Below are positions 49,640 to 63,300 of a stretch of 64,000 bases of DNA, piece after piece. Source of the stretch: Hamiltosporidium tvaerminnensis (lineage: Eukaryota > Microsporidia > Dubosqiidae); contig CM061252.1 in the NCBI GenBank assembly GCA_022605425.2, positions 868,001 through 932,000 on the forward strand, given 5' to 3'. Made by a program: the position numbers and the translations under genes. Within the stretch, counting starts at the first letter, position 1, and the number at the start of each line of letters is the position of its first letter. Below the pieces are notes generated by a model. That model searched no databases. It saw only the letters and a program-made list of their open reading frames with translations, and was not told the origin of the DNA.

Positions 49640-52600
49640 CATAAAATTGCTTAGTTCTATGTTTGACATCAGTGACTGGACCTAACACTCCATCGTTACC
49701 TTTAGAATATCTAAATCCCAAAGCATTTCATATATAATAGCTTAAGAACCCATTTAATAAGCAATTTAGTTGCTTCGAGTTTGTTAATATCTGTTGCGGA
49801 GGTGTGATTGTATATAGAACCCGACTCGAATTGTACCTTTGCATACCCTGTAGCATTTTAACTTAATCTACACATGCCGAATAAATTAACTGCTAGCTAA
49901 GATATATTTCGGCGAATTACACGAAAAAACCATAGCGAAGATGCAATGCCATACCAACATAAATAACCCACGCAATCCCTTTTCAGTTTTAGAAAGGTTT
50001 ATCATTCTATCTCCAATTCGCAGAGTCTTCTAAAGTAGTGTTTAAGACTAGATTTTTAAATTTACATGGGTATTATCTAAAAGTTCAAGTGCAGTCTACA
50101 ATTGAGCACAAGAAAAAAGCAAAAATATATTAATATAAAATTTTCGTGATTTTATGAACTTCTCCTCTTCATACAAACACCCATGTAACAAACGTAGACG
50201 TAGTGTGGTTTTAATCACACCAAAAATCCAAAATATTGTCTTCACACCAGTTTAACCTACTCATTGCTAAGAAGAATGTTTTTTTTGTGACTATCCTCAC
50301 ACGCTACTAAAAATACAATTTAAATTCATTATTTACGCTACAAATAAAAACATTTGAATATTTATGATTTCAGCATAGTAAAAGTACATATAAAAGTTTA
50401 TATAAATTTAGCTACTGGTTTTTCGATGAATTAGAAATAAATCGAAGTATTAGAATAATGTAACCATATAATATTGACGAATAAAACGTTTTAACAGAAA
50501 AATCATTGAGGAAAAATATATGTATAAAATTTAGAATAAAAATTTTTTAAAATGTTTTAATAATCATATATTTGAAACTAAATCTACTAAAATGAAATTT
50601 ATAAAAGGTACGCTTTTCAATTTTAGAAACAGGGAAACAAAAATTAGAGATATTCACATGCCCCTAAATATGTTTTAATTCTTTATGTTTTTCCTTTAGG
50701 TTTAAAGCAAATAAAAGAATGATTTCGAAAACAATTAACTTCTAGTATATATTTTAAAAATTTCTATCCTTATATTTCTAATATCAAAATATTTTTTTAT
50801 TGAAAAAATTGGAATGAAGAGGTAACTCAAGAAATACGAACAAAAAGGAGGAAAACGGGTTAATGGCTATATCAGTGAGTATGCAAGGTGTTTATTATGT
50901 TCTCTGCTTCTTAATGGATTGTCCATCAAAATGAAGTTGTTTTTACGAATTATTCGTAGTTATAGTCAAGATATAAAATAATTAGATTATATTGTGATGT
51001 TACTGGATATCTAGTAAAACATCGTAAAGTTGTATGTAACAAATGATTGGAACATTTACTTTGATCTTTGATTATATTACACCTCAAAGCAGTTTTATAT
51101 AATATTGAATTTAATCAAAAGAGTTCTTTTTTTGATTTGGACAAAATTTCTCGTACCACTTACTCGGAGAAGACGAAAAATGCATGGCTAGGGGCGAGTA
51201 AGTAGTTAAATACACATAGCTGTGTTTATTGGCTTATAATCAAAGCTAGGGTTTTATGAAAAGTATTCGGAAATTTTGAAGAATTTTGACATGTTATAAA
51301 CAGTTAGCAAGATCACATTTGCAATCTCGGCTAAAACCGAACCAATTTGGAATTTTTTGGGGGTGGTAGAACCAAAGCATGTGTCGTTGTTGAGATGTAA
51401 AACAAGGAAGTTTTGTGTGTCAAGTAATCGCATTCCGATGAAATATTTATTTTGAAGGTAAAATCGAAATACGTAATTCGAATATTTTTAACGAATTGAA
51501 ATTAAAAATGACAATCGAATATATTTTGAAGGCTAGAAGATTTTAATTGAAGAAAATTTCTTTGGAACCCCTTGGAATTGATTTCAGAAAAGGCTGAAAT
51601 ACTGGCTGGGTTTGTAATGAAGATGAATTAAAAGAATCTTTATGTTTTAAGAAAGTTAATAAAATATTTTAAAATTTGGCTTATATTATCTTTGAAATAT
51701 CTGGATTCATATAAAAAAAAATTGATTTCTAAATTAATCTTTACACTCCCTGGTTTATTTAATTATTATCTTTGTTATTCGTTCGTATCTAATTAAATAT
51801 TTCCATCCGTTGCAATTGGTTAATTTATATTTCTTGGTTTAATATCCGAAGATTTCTTTTATTATATTTAACATTCTTAATTCCTTGGATTAAGCGCCTT
51901 AATATATCTCTTGATTCTTGAATTATTTTTGAAATTTTCTCACGAAAAATATTTTGTTTAGCAAAACAAAAGTCTTCCATTTCAACCAAAGAAATTCAAT
52001 CGATCTTTATAATACATGTTAGTATAGTTTTAATTCATTAATATATTCAATAAGGTTTGCTATATCTTAAAATAGATAATTCAAATTTCACTGCGGAATA
52101 AATAAATCGTAGAAATTACCCATTTATTCAAAAGACCGGAATTTTTCATAAGATCAGAGTCATTTATATATCATAACTATTGGTGTGCAGTTATAGAAAA
52201 AAAAATGAAAGCGATAGTTTAACTAAAAAAGTATTATGATTAATGCTAAACTATAATTATTGGTTTTTTATTGGGTATAAGTTTAAACAAAACAAAATTG
52301 TCTATGGATATAATTTTCATATCGTAATTTACTCGAAGATTTGCGAATAGCTAAATCTGTATTTGAAGATAACTTTTGGTCTCGGAGTTTATGAAACAGG
52401 TGTGTCTGTTATTTGTAAAATTATTTATAAATTCAACTAAGTGCTCGAATTTAATTTTTCCGTTAAATCCGATCGCATAAAATCTCATGAGTTTTTATAC
52501 ATTTCTCTTGAATCCCATAGGAGCTAAAGATTAAATAATCTTATATACTCTTTTCATAATACTAATCAGCTTAGGTAGTGTAAAATGTATAAATTTGCTG

Positions 52601-54480
52601 CTATTTTTTTAAAAAATATATTTAGTATTGTGGAAAAGTTATTTTGCTCTGATTTAGGTTAAATCTCTATATAGTTCATTAGGTAATGGAAGTTCAATAA
52701 TAAGATAGTGCTAAGTCACACTTAGAGGATACCAAAACTTAAAAAATCCAAGATTAATCATACCTATTAAAGTTTTGAATGTCTAATTGTGTTCTTTTTA
52801 CATTTTAAGTGTACAAATCATAATTTGATAATATTATATTGGAACCAACAAACTCAATCAAAAATTTTATTTAGTGAATTAGAATAGACGTCTACTTTCA
52901 CAAAAATACTTTATTTTTTAATTATTATAATATAATATTCGTTTATAAATACATTTTGAAATCAATGTATCATTGATTCTAGTATATTACTTTATTCAAA
53001 TGAATTTCTGAAAAGTTTGAAAATTAATTCGTAGCTTTACATAGAAAAAATAAAAATATAAATTAAGCATATGTAAAAAACGAGTATTTAATTTAGTTTG
53101 AAATAAACAAATTTATTTAAGATTTACCTATTTTTAAAATAAAATTAAAATATCAGGTAAAATATTAATAATTCAAATATTTTTTGTATTGTATGTACGA
53201 CTTCATAAACAAGTTTAACACCGAAACTAAACAAAATTAAACTATTTTAAGAATTATTTGTAGAATTTTGTTTGAACAAAAGAATATGTTAAGAAAATTA
53301 AAATTTGCAGATATTTATGTAAAAACTTTTATTTGAATTTGGTTTTAATATATAAGTAGTATAATAGAAATCAAGTTTTCATTCAAGAGATTTTATGGTA
53401 TTATGATCTTATTTTAATCTAATTTTGTATATCTTTACTGTAGAATATATATTTCTAAAAAAAAGACTTAACATAATTAAAAACAATCAATATACTTATA
53501 ATAAAAATAATTTATGTCAGTACAATAGGACTCATAGTAAAAAAACAAATAATTTCTTTGTACAGATATATTAAGGCGAACTAAATATTGAATCAATTTA
53601 TATGGATTATAGTTATATGAATAAAAAATCAATGTCTGTATAGATCGGGAGAATATCACATCAATATTGACAATAGCAATAATATTACACAACTCCTAAA
53701 TTTTCGTAAAAGTAGTATAAATGAAATTCAAATATCCTTTTCACTTGTATATCTTTCTTTCATATTATATTTGTATTTTTTTTGTGCTAAAGCAGCAATG
53801 CATACATAATACCTGGCAGTTCGCTCAATTTTCGAGAAAGTATCCAATATGAGGTTATAGAGAAATCCAGAGTTACGCATAAATCCCGTATATGATTAAT
53901 GTTTCACACAATATATTAAAGACTTTTAAAAACAATTTCACGAAATTTAATACAGTCATATTTAGATCGAACACAACGTATTATGACCAAGATAAAAAAA
54001 TCTTATTTTTAGATACCGAGTTAAGTTTTTAATTGTCCGGATGTTCGTAATAAGCATAAAAAAACAACCAATACCTTACACACAAAAACTTCCAATTATA
54101 GTTAATTTTATAAGTTTATTAAGCTTAACTCCTTAAAATCATACAAGAAGAGATAAAACTTTGTCATATACTTAAATATAACATAATGATTTTAAATAAG
54201 AAATTTGAAGAACAATGAATTAAAAAAAATATAAATCTATCAAAACAAGATCAAATTAGACATTTTTTGAAAATATATTCTTAAATATATTCTACTTTCA
54301 AAGGTTGGAATAAATATACTTGTTTTATAAATAGAAAAACTGCTTGTGCAGGTATCAAAGTAGAACGACAAATAAAAAACAGACGAATGCTCTAAAAAAA
54401 TTAAAAAAAAGTAGATATGAATAAAATGAACAAGAAATGTGAAAATGTGTAGATAAAGATTTATCTAATTAAATAAATTC
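49640..54480 (+). repeat. Dispersed repeat family, long copy E
   Basis: The second long copy, colinear with copy B. It has the G+C-richer leader (49640-50330) with 'cataccaaca' at 49950 and 'accagtttaacctactc' near 50242, then 'agcatagtaaaagta' near 50373, 'atgtaaccatataatattg' at 50458, 'gagtatgcaaggtgtttatt' near 50878, a block near 52370 and 'gaacacaacgtattatgac' near 53968. The highly conserved 3' end 'aaaacttccaattatagtta' lies at about 54085, and the A-rich tail follows. No long frame is conserved with copy B, so any coding function was lost or never existed. Confidence 0.75.
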
Positions 54481-56417
54481 AAATGAACTAGTTATAACTA
54501 AAAATGCTAAACTAGAAAAAAATTAATCTAAACAATTAAAAAACTACAATATTAAACGTAAAAAAGGAATGGAAGGTAAACTAAATTAAAATGTAATAAA
54601 TTTTATCTTCAAAAGACGAATTTAATATTTATACAACTATAAATAACCTTAATTTAATACTATAACTAAATAATGGATAAATAGTAGTTTAGATCACAAT
54701 AATAATCAAATATATTATAAATTACTCGAATTATCGCTTGTTTATATAGAAATATTATTTTAAAACCTTTCACGTAAATTTAGAAAAATATAAGTGAACT
54801 AAATATTACAAGACTACCCTGCATGTGATTATACTTAAAAATAGTATTTCGTATAAATACATTTGCTTTATTTAAATGTTATATTATTTGTTATCTAAAG
54901 AAAGGATTAGCTTTAATTACTATTTTTTCTTGTACATATTTTTAACAATGTCCTATGAGACGTATTTTTAAATACTTAGAGAAGAAAAAATTATTTAAAT
55001 TTATCTTATACCAAATATTATGTTAAATTAACCTAGTTCAATTTTATTAAAATTTCTTTTATTTTTTTTCAACAACTATATTTATATTTTTCTATATAAA
55101 TTAGAATATTTTAGACATTATATCAATTTCTTACAATGAAAATTCATTTCGAATCGAAAAATATAAATTTGATACGGATGCACAAACTGAAATACTACTA
55201 ATTCAAAACTTTTATTTGAAACAAACTAAAATATTTTCACACATTTACTTTACCTTATAATATCGAATGATATCCGTACCCGTAGAAATTTGAATAAAAA
55301 GATTCACCTTCCAATTTCTTTAAAAAACTTATATTTAGATGTTTACAATACAGTATCCATAGATTTATAAGTAACTGAACATTCTTAGTTTTTTTTTGTG
55401 CTATAATTATTAGTAAAATCTTACATATGTCTCATTTTATCAACAAATTAAATCCGAAAAAAAATCCATTTCGATATGAATCTTTAAAATATAAACACTG
55501 TTCTAAATATAGACATTCTATATATTCATGTATGATATATTTTTAATAAAGTTTAATTTTTTTTTTATTACATTTTTTAATTTCTACTATTTTGTATTAT
55601 TTTAACAAATTTTGAAATTAAAAAGAAAACTTAATATATTTTGAACTTAAAAAATATGTATAACACATTTAAAATGATACATCAATTAATTTTATAGAAT
55701 TAAATAAAATTGAGGGTCATTATAACGATTAAATGTATAATATATTTAAATTTATTGGATTTTGCTATACTTAGAATGAAAAATTATTAAAATAACTTAA
55801 TCACAAATTAAAATTAAATAAAATAAGAATATACCATACGAAAGTACCAATAGAAATCAAACATTGGATATATCAGCCTTCTTCATATCTTAAGATACGA
55901 AGAATAATTATACCACTCGATTTTTGTAGTTTTATAAAATAAAAATTTAACCAAATTTGTAATTTTTAATTAAATATATAAGTATTCTGTTCTTTCAACA
56001 CTTAAGATATAATAAAGATTTTGAAATTATTTTTTTGAATAATATGATTAATTCCCTTTATTCTTTTTCATAAATTTTATCACTTAACAAATACTTATTT
56101 TACTAAAATATACAAAAATGATAAATAAATATATTTAATTTTCAGTTTTCTTAACATAAAATTCAACTAAAAACAATAAAAAAATTAATAAGGGTTTGAA
56201 ATATAAAATTTAATTCATTATTTTATTTGAACATCATAATTGATAACTTATTTTATGAAAATCAGAAAAAATTCAACAAATTTAAATCAAAATACAAAAA
56301 TAAATTATAAAACAAAAAAAGCATTTAATAAATTGATAAATAAATCATTTTCTTTCCAGTATTTAATTTCAAATCTTAAATTGAATTATCACATTATGCT
56401 ATCCAAATTTAAATATT
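54481..56417. other. AT-rich sequence, no feature recognised
   Basis: This is nearly pure A+T in places. A 63-codon + frame at 56240-56431 is dominated by K, N, I and F and looks like chance. It overlaps, on the opposite strand, a more protein-like frame that ends at 56418. Confidence 0.4.
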
Positions 56418-56775
56418 TCAAGAGAATATAGTTTCGGGACATATATCTATGTGGTAATCTCTTTTAAGATAAATTTTAGACAGTGTTATCACTTCTCTCA
56501 ACTCTTTTTTCCACTGATTCTTTTTCAAAACATTTGTATCTTTCAAGGCAGTCAGCTTATCAAGGTCTTTTACGTGTTGTTTTCATCTAAAACTATCAAA
56601 AAAACCACTCTAAAATTAAAGCAAACATAAAGACATCTGAATACAATTATTGCTTTGATTTCTATTTTTTAACTATCTCACAAAAATTGTTCATGTCATT
56701 TTTTTACAAAGAAAACAAAGTAATTTATCTTTAGTTTTTTCTTAGCTTTAGGTAGGTTCTTATGTGGGACAGTAA
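56418..56775 (-). pseudogene. Decayed minus-strand gene fragment, unrecognised
   Basis: On the minus strand 54 codons are open from 56582 to 56421, followed by a TGA. The peptide is protein-like and much less A+T-driven than random frames here: it includes VKDLDKLTALKDTN, then WKKELREVITLSKIYLKRDY, and ends DICPETIFS. Further upstream (56770 to about 56696) a basic stretch reads VPHKNLPKAKKKLKIN, followed by YFVFFVKK and a stop. Frame changes and stops lie between the two pieces. The basic piece faintly recalls the start of an HMG box, but I would not assign it. This could be the C-terminal end of a decayed host gene or of a transposon protein. No start was found. Confidence 0.3.
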
Positions 56776-58089
56776 TTATAAGATATATTAAGAAGAATAA
56801 AACAAAAAAAATAATATATTTAAAAATACAAAGATGGAAAAAAGTAACATATAAGAAATTAAATTTTATTTTATTTATGAATTGAAAATATTAATTTAAA
56901 TTCAACTCCACCAAAAAATATTTCGTACTTAGTTACAGTTGAAATATTATTAAAACGAAATTATAATTCAATAAAGTTTTAATTTTATTTTAATCATCTA
57001 TATATTGAATGTAATATCGTTTAGTTTCCAAACTATATTACTCCATAACCAAAGTTTGGAAACTATACAGATTTTCATTTCAGAATAGAAATGATGAAAC
57101 CTTTTATATTTTGTATAGAACTGACACAGTGTTGTAGTCCTGGGAAATACTACTTTGTTTCCCTTTTTAGAGAAAAAATCGGAATTTATTTTTATTTCTT
57201 TACATTCTTTTTTTGTGTTCTGTAAAATCTAAAAACACATATGGGTTTTTGGTATAGGAAAAACACATTTCCGATATTTAAAATTAAAAAATACTAAAAC
57301 AAGTCATTTTTCTATTAATTAGTTAAAACATTCCGTATTTTGAGAATAAAAATATTTTACTTGCGATAATTTTAAAAAAGAAGTGTAGTTTCTTAATTTT
57401 GTATTTTAAAATGATCTACAAGGTGAAGTAGTTACTCTTCTAGTTTCTAATCTATATAAACATCCTTATGAAAACTAGATCCACAGTAAAATGACCTTAC
57501 AAAGTTAGAGAGAATCTTTTAAATTGAAGAAAGCTAAAAAAGAAACTTCGAAACTAAGTTTGACTAATAGGCTTTCCGCTTTTATTTCGACCTAACCTAG
57601 ATATACGAAATTAGGTTAACTGTCTTTGTCTCTAGGCTACATACTTCTTTGTGACTCTCAAGGAAACTACTTCGCACTTTTCCTTAGTTACTTCGGACAT
57701 TTTTATATTAAAATTGGGAAAAAATACTTCAATTTTCCCGATCTTCCTCATACGTTTTTTTCACAGATTAGGCTAGCATTAAAATATTTTTTCTGAATTG
57801 TATAAAGTAAATAATTCAATATTCCTTAACTTTCATAAATATATATTAAGAGTAAGTGTAAACCGATTCTTATCTCCTTTACATAAATAATATTTTATAA
57901 CCTTTTTGGGTTTCCTACACTAAATTATGCAATAAACCAGTTCATTTTATTTCGTCGAACCCATTTACTATTTATCTATGAGCTTAAATAAATCTCCCTG
58001 ATTTTCCATACTTCATTTGGATTTAATTTCAAGTTAGAAAAATTCATTTTACATTCCTTAACATATTTTTCAATGCTTATAAATTACTT
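56776..58089. other. AT-rich sequence, possible minor coding scraps
   Basis: At 57700 down to 57635 on the minus strand an ATG begins MSEVTKEKCEVVSLRVTKKY and then meets a stop. It is only 23 codons long and no continuation is convincing. Otherwise I see nothing. Confidence 0.3.
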
Positions 58090-60550
58090 TAAGTTTAGGA
58101 AAACACATTTTTTTAAAAAGAACACAACTCTAGTATAGATGCTATACCTCACGCATTAACCATAAAATAAAAGTAGTTGTTTTGTTTTTTAAATTGAAAT
58201 AGGTCAAGATAATTTAAATGACTAACGTATTGTGATAAAAAGTGAATAAAAGTTATTAAGATTTAAAAAGATTAACTGTAACTACAGGAAATTATATTAT
58301 CTTTTTTTTATGATAAACATTCCCACCGAATCTTTTCCAATAGCCAATTCTGTCCAATATTTGGCCTTTTTGAGATTCTATTATGACAATTTAAATTAAT
58401 GATCTTGATAGGGTTATTACCTACCAATATATTCTTAATAAATGAATTCATTTATTTAGGTAATTCTGACTTTAGTCAAGATCGGTTGAGTTCTTTCACA
58501 CGCTCTTTGAATCATAGTAGGAAACTATGAAAATAATTAGAAATATGTTTCTTTTAGAATATAAATCAACTCAAACGATGTAAGATAGAAAATTCATGTC
58601 TAAATATTCTAGTAATATATAAGTTAATCGTGTATTAATTCTATGGCTTCAACATCAAGATTTATATCTCAAGATAAAATATATCTCGGAACTTTCATAG
58701 GAAGATTGTCTTAAGTCACCTATAGAAGATGCTAAGGATTAAAAACGCGATCTATATTAGTTTTTGTAATTTTTAATAATCAAATGTCTTTCATTTTATA
58801 TTTTAATTAGACAAGTCATAAATTTGATATGATAATCTACAAATCAACAAAGATTATCTTAGGAATTTTACATTCATTATAATATATGAATAATTTCATA
58901 TAACTAATATTCTTTTTTGGTCTTCATACATTAATATCGCAACTATAAATATATTTACATTTCAAATGTTACAAATATTTTGTAATTCATCTTTGTATAA
59001 TTAGTTCTTCATTTTTAGGAGATTTCTTCGAAGGTTTATATCTATTAAGAAAAATATAAAAGAAATATTCTAGAAAAATGAGTCAATTAATTTAAATTAT
59101 ACTTTATTACATTTATCATTTATGTTTTTGATTTATTTTATCTTTATACCATAACAAAAATTTTACCTAATTTAGGTTTTCATTAAATTATTTTTTGTGG
59201 TAAACGTATTGCTTTGTAAACAAGTTAAATATCTAAGAAAACTAAAAAAATACATATAACCATACTATTTAAAAATTAGTAAGCCATTATCTATAAACTA
59301 GGTAGACGAATAAATAAAATTAAAATTGTATAATAAGTAATGTATAAACTGTTATTTAAATTAGTTTTAATATAGAAGTAGTATAATAAAAATATAGTTA
59401 TCATTTCAAAACATTTTAATGTATTATATTTTTTATCTAAATTTCATTCTTTAGATCTTTTCAATGCAATAATGTATAGTCTAATAAAAATAATTTACAA
59501 AATCAAAATATTTAATACATTTATATTAATAACAACTAATCTGGTTCACACTGGCTATATATTATGAAACAAAATATTTATTTATATAGATGTATTGAGA
59601 CAAATCAAATTTTTAAATTATTAATAGAATGTTTCGCATATGAATCAAAAATTAATGTCTGTATTATCTAAATAATATCATATCCATTTCAAAAAAAGCA
59701 ATAATATATTTTTTCATATATATTCTCATTAAAGTATTATATATAAGATATAGATATACCTTAACACATTATCTTTCTTTATATTAGATTTAGTTAATTT
59801 ATAAGTAACATAAACGATACTATATAATTAAACGCTATTAAAGATTACATCAATCAAGAAAAAGTAAATAGTATAAGGTTATATAGAAATCTATAGTTAC
59901 GCATAAATCCCATATAGAATTAATGTTTCAGAAAATATATTGAAGGCTTCTAAAAACAATTTCACAAAATTTAATACAGTCATATTTAGATCGAACACAA
60001 CGTATTATGATCAAGATAAAAAAAATATTCGTTTTAGATAATGAGTTATGTTTTTAATTGTCCGAATGTTCGTAATAAGCATAAAAAAACAAAAAATACC
60101 TTACACACAAAAACTTCCAATTATGGTTAATTTTATAAGTCTATTAGGCTTAACTCCTTAAAATCATATAAGAAGAGGTAAAATTTAATTATATATCAAA
60201 ATATAACATAATGATATAAAATAAGAAATTTTATGAAACCTGAATATAAAATAAATATAAATTTCTCAAAAAAAGATAAAATTATACATTAGTTCTCAAA
60301 AAGTAACTATAATCTCTAAATCAAAGATTAAATTAACCAGATTTGCTTTAGTTGAGGAAAAACTGTTTGCAAGAGTGTCGAGTTACATAGCAAATGAAAA
60401 AAAATGGTTGGTCGTAAAAATGATACCATACTAAAGTGATTGTTAAAATAATAACGTAGTAGAATAATAATTTAAGCAAATTCACACAAACAAAACAGGA
60501 AATAAAAAAATGGAAAAAAGCATATTAAAGAAGAAATATATTAGGAACCT
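58090..60550 (+). repeat. Dispersed repeat family, copy F (3' half)
   Basis: The start resembles copy A ('aaaaagaacacaactc' at 58117 against 'aaaaagaaaacaactc' at 11780). Landmarks are 'aatagccaattctgtcc' near 58340, 'ctaccaatatattcttaat' near 58422, 'gatcggttgagttctttc' near 58480, 'tagaagatgctaagg' near 58723, 'gatcgaacacaacgtattat' near 59989, and the end 'aaaaacttccaattatggtt' at about 60109. The A-rich tail runs to about 60550. The last 350 bp are very close to copy E. Confidence 0.7.
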
Positions 60551-61087
60551 AATAACAAACATTTAGACCACTAGAAAAATTAAAAATACTTCACGCTTTA
60601 GCTTTATTTAAAACTCAAATTTCGTATTATTAAACAAATTAGACACGTTCCATGTTAGTAGAGCAAGATAACAACATAAAAAATAGTAATTTTCAGTCTT
60701 TCTTTCTGAGAAAACGAATCACGGCGTCAAAATCATCCTATTTTGTCTTCTTACATATTCCATGAATGCCTTAAAGCCACAATTAGTAATTCTCTTTACA
60801 TCATAATAACGCACGATGTTGATATATTTGAATATTCTTTTGTTATCTAGAAATCAAGCTTATTAAAAATCCTTCAACATTTTCTTAGGAATCACTTTAG
60901 TATTATTAAAATAATATTGATATGTAGTTTTAATAGAACAATAATTTTGGTATTATTTTCCATTAATTCCTTAAGAATATTAATTTTTTTTCATTAATAA
61001 ATTTAAAGCCAAGGGAAAGATTGTGACGCACTGATCTTTCTAAGTTGTTTCTATAGTAGTAGAGCATATGGAAAAATACTGGGTGTA

Positions 61088-62020
61088 TTATAAAATATCC
61101 TCAAACAGTACTTCAAGACACATCTCAATTCTCTCCGTTGCTAGGAAAAACGTGTTATGAGCCGATAAAATTAAGAATTGATAATCTAATATAAGTCTAA
61201 CATACCCAACATAGCCTCTCAACCCGAGTTTAGAAGATTTTGCAGTCATTTTCGCCTTTTTTCTCAGAAGATATTTATTAATACAATTGCAGCTTTTAAA
61301 GCCTTTTTTCTTGGTTGTCTGACAGTAAAATTCGTATCAACGCCTTTTAAACAAAAGGGATATCTAAGATACTTGAAAAGGCATTGGTTTTCAACACTAA
61401 TATTATTAATAAATATTTTAATCATATTTCAGCAATTATAAGAGTAGTTCTTTTCTTTCAAAATATATGCATTATTAGATGAAGGGCTTTAAATGCATCT
61501 GATATTCTTCTTAATCCGTTCCAAACTACTACAATAAAGCAAAACATCTTCTAATTACCTAAATATATTATTCCTCAGATGAGAAGAGACATAGAAAATC
61601 AAATAATCAAAGACAATATTGAACTAACTTAAGAATATCCCAGGTCTTTGCGGTAACTCTTTGCAAAAAGTAGTAAATTTTGTTTTCAGATTATACTCTA
61701 TCAATAAATATAAATTATTCTAAAGTAATTCCGCAATCAATAGAGTATTATTCGCGGTAAACTCTTGATACAACATGAGCTTCTTATATAAGCGTTGCTA
61801 TAGCCCGATTCATAAGCTGATTTCTTATCGATCGTTACGAAAAATATCACTACTACTTTCTAAAATATGTTCTATCTGAAGGCTATTAGTAAAAGCTGAG
61901 TTATTCCGTGTGTAACTAGTTTTTTTCTTTTATAAAACGAACTCGAATTTTGTAAATATGCTCTTTTCAAACAATTTACAAGTTTTTTCATTAGTGCGAG
62001 ATTCCTGTATAATTTATTTC
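61088..62020 (-). pseudogene. LINE reverse transcriptase, decayed
   Basis: Motifs in order on the minus strand: NYTGIS (62014-61997), as in the 'NYRxISL' motif 2; DKKSAYES (from 61829), motif A with its aspartate; LPQRPGIFLS (61656-61627), motif B, where 'LPQGxPLSP' is usual; DVLLYCSSLE (61548-61519), motif C, where one of the two aspartates is lost; YLRYPFCLKGVD (61371-61337), motif E, where 'YLG' is usual; and a 55-codon open thumb segment, including SKLGLRGYVGYVRLILDY, ending with a stop near 61088. At least six stops or frame changes interrupt it. The key 'DD' and 'QG' residues are damaged, so it is inactive. The order and spacing make the RT call firm even though no single frame is long. 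Confidence 0.75.
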
Positions 62021-63159
62021 TCCTTTTTATTGCTGTAATTGTATTTAGTTTTCACGCCTTTGGTACTTCTCGCAAAAAAATAAAAGAATTAAAATAATTA
62101 TTTAAATGAAAGAAATATATCTATGAACATGTTTATAAATGTGCATTTATTCTCTCTAAAATCACCCCAGACTTAATAGGCCGTAGTAGCTTTATTTCCT
62201 TTTTCAAATTCAACATAAGATTATACTAACTAAACTATCCCCTTTATCTCTTTGATAATAATTAAGACTGTCATTAATTTTTTAACTGTATCTTTATATA
62301 GTGTCAACAGAATACTGAAGTATTGTTACTCACTACTGAACCATAATCTTCGTATTTATTTACCAAAGCACGCGTTCTTTTTTTACTACATTGAAAAACC
62401 TTACTAAACCAAATCGTTAACCGGATTTGAATTCTAATATTAGAATTGGCTTTATCTAAATAACTAATCTTCCTTTCATTTTTTCGATCAACTCTTAAAT
62501 TTCTTTAAAATTAAAGTCAGTTATCGTTCTCACAGCTCGTTCAGTTTCTTTTTAAATTAGCTATGATAAGGTTGTGCAGTTTATGAGAAACTTGTCTTTT
62601 TATTTGCAAACTCTTCGAAGCTTCAATTTAATATTTGCAATAATTTAAGTTTTTCTTCATTCGGTAATTTATTCAACAGAAATTCATTTCTAGAAGTTAA
62701 AACTTAAATTTTATTGCTTAAAAGTTTTTTTAGCGTCTCATCTTTTAATTAATTGATATTAAACATAGAATTTAATGTAAAATTAGCTCTATTCAAAAAC
62801 ACATTTATCAGTTTGTGATAAAAATTTTAATTTTATGAAGTTCCGGTCGTACCTTAAATTTTGAAAAGTACATATGCTAGGGTAGAACATTATTCTAGTG
62901 CTTAAAAAGTAAAAGAATATATTTTCATTTCATACGATCCGAACTCTACGTGCTTGTCGAGAACAAATTATTCGTATGCTACTGCATTATCCAGATTGTA
63001 GCCCCTTAGCTTAATATCTTCATATCAGCAAATTTTCTTATCTTAGCCTTTAGTAAATGTAATGCATTATTTAAACGTGACTTGTAAAGGAAAATTAGAA
63101 TATATTTTTGTACCTTGATACAAACACCGAATTTAGTCAAATCTTTAATTATACTATAT

Positions 63160-63300
63160 TAAATTGATTTTTCCGATAACACCAACATTTCCTCGGAATT
63201 AGAAACCGTGTTTTATTATTTTTTTTTAGATGTCTTACAGATAATTACCATATAATCTGGATTTTAATTTTCTAACGTATATCGCCACTTTTCAGCCAAT
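63160..63300 (-). pseudogene. Possible APE-type endonuclease scrap of the LINE
   Basis: Minus-strand pieces EKWRYTLEN (63293-63267), NPDYMVI (from 63263) and RGNVGVIGK (from 63195) resemble in order the 'xxPDIIxxQET' and 'RGGVGI' regions of APE-like LINE endonucleases. The expected catalytic E of the 'QET' motif is not visible. The GDFN, SDH and other motifs were not found with confidence further along. The call depends on the position upstream of a firm RT. Confidence 0.35.

Noticed and set aside
53477-53692. 71-codon minus frame
   Set aside because: It lies inside repeat copy E and is tyrosine, asparagine and isoleucine rich. It is not supported by the corresponding part of copy B.
57635-57702. 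Short minus-strand start MSEVTKEKCEVVSLRV
   Set aside because: Only 23 codons before a stop, with no convincing continuation in any frame. It is mentioned only as a scrap.
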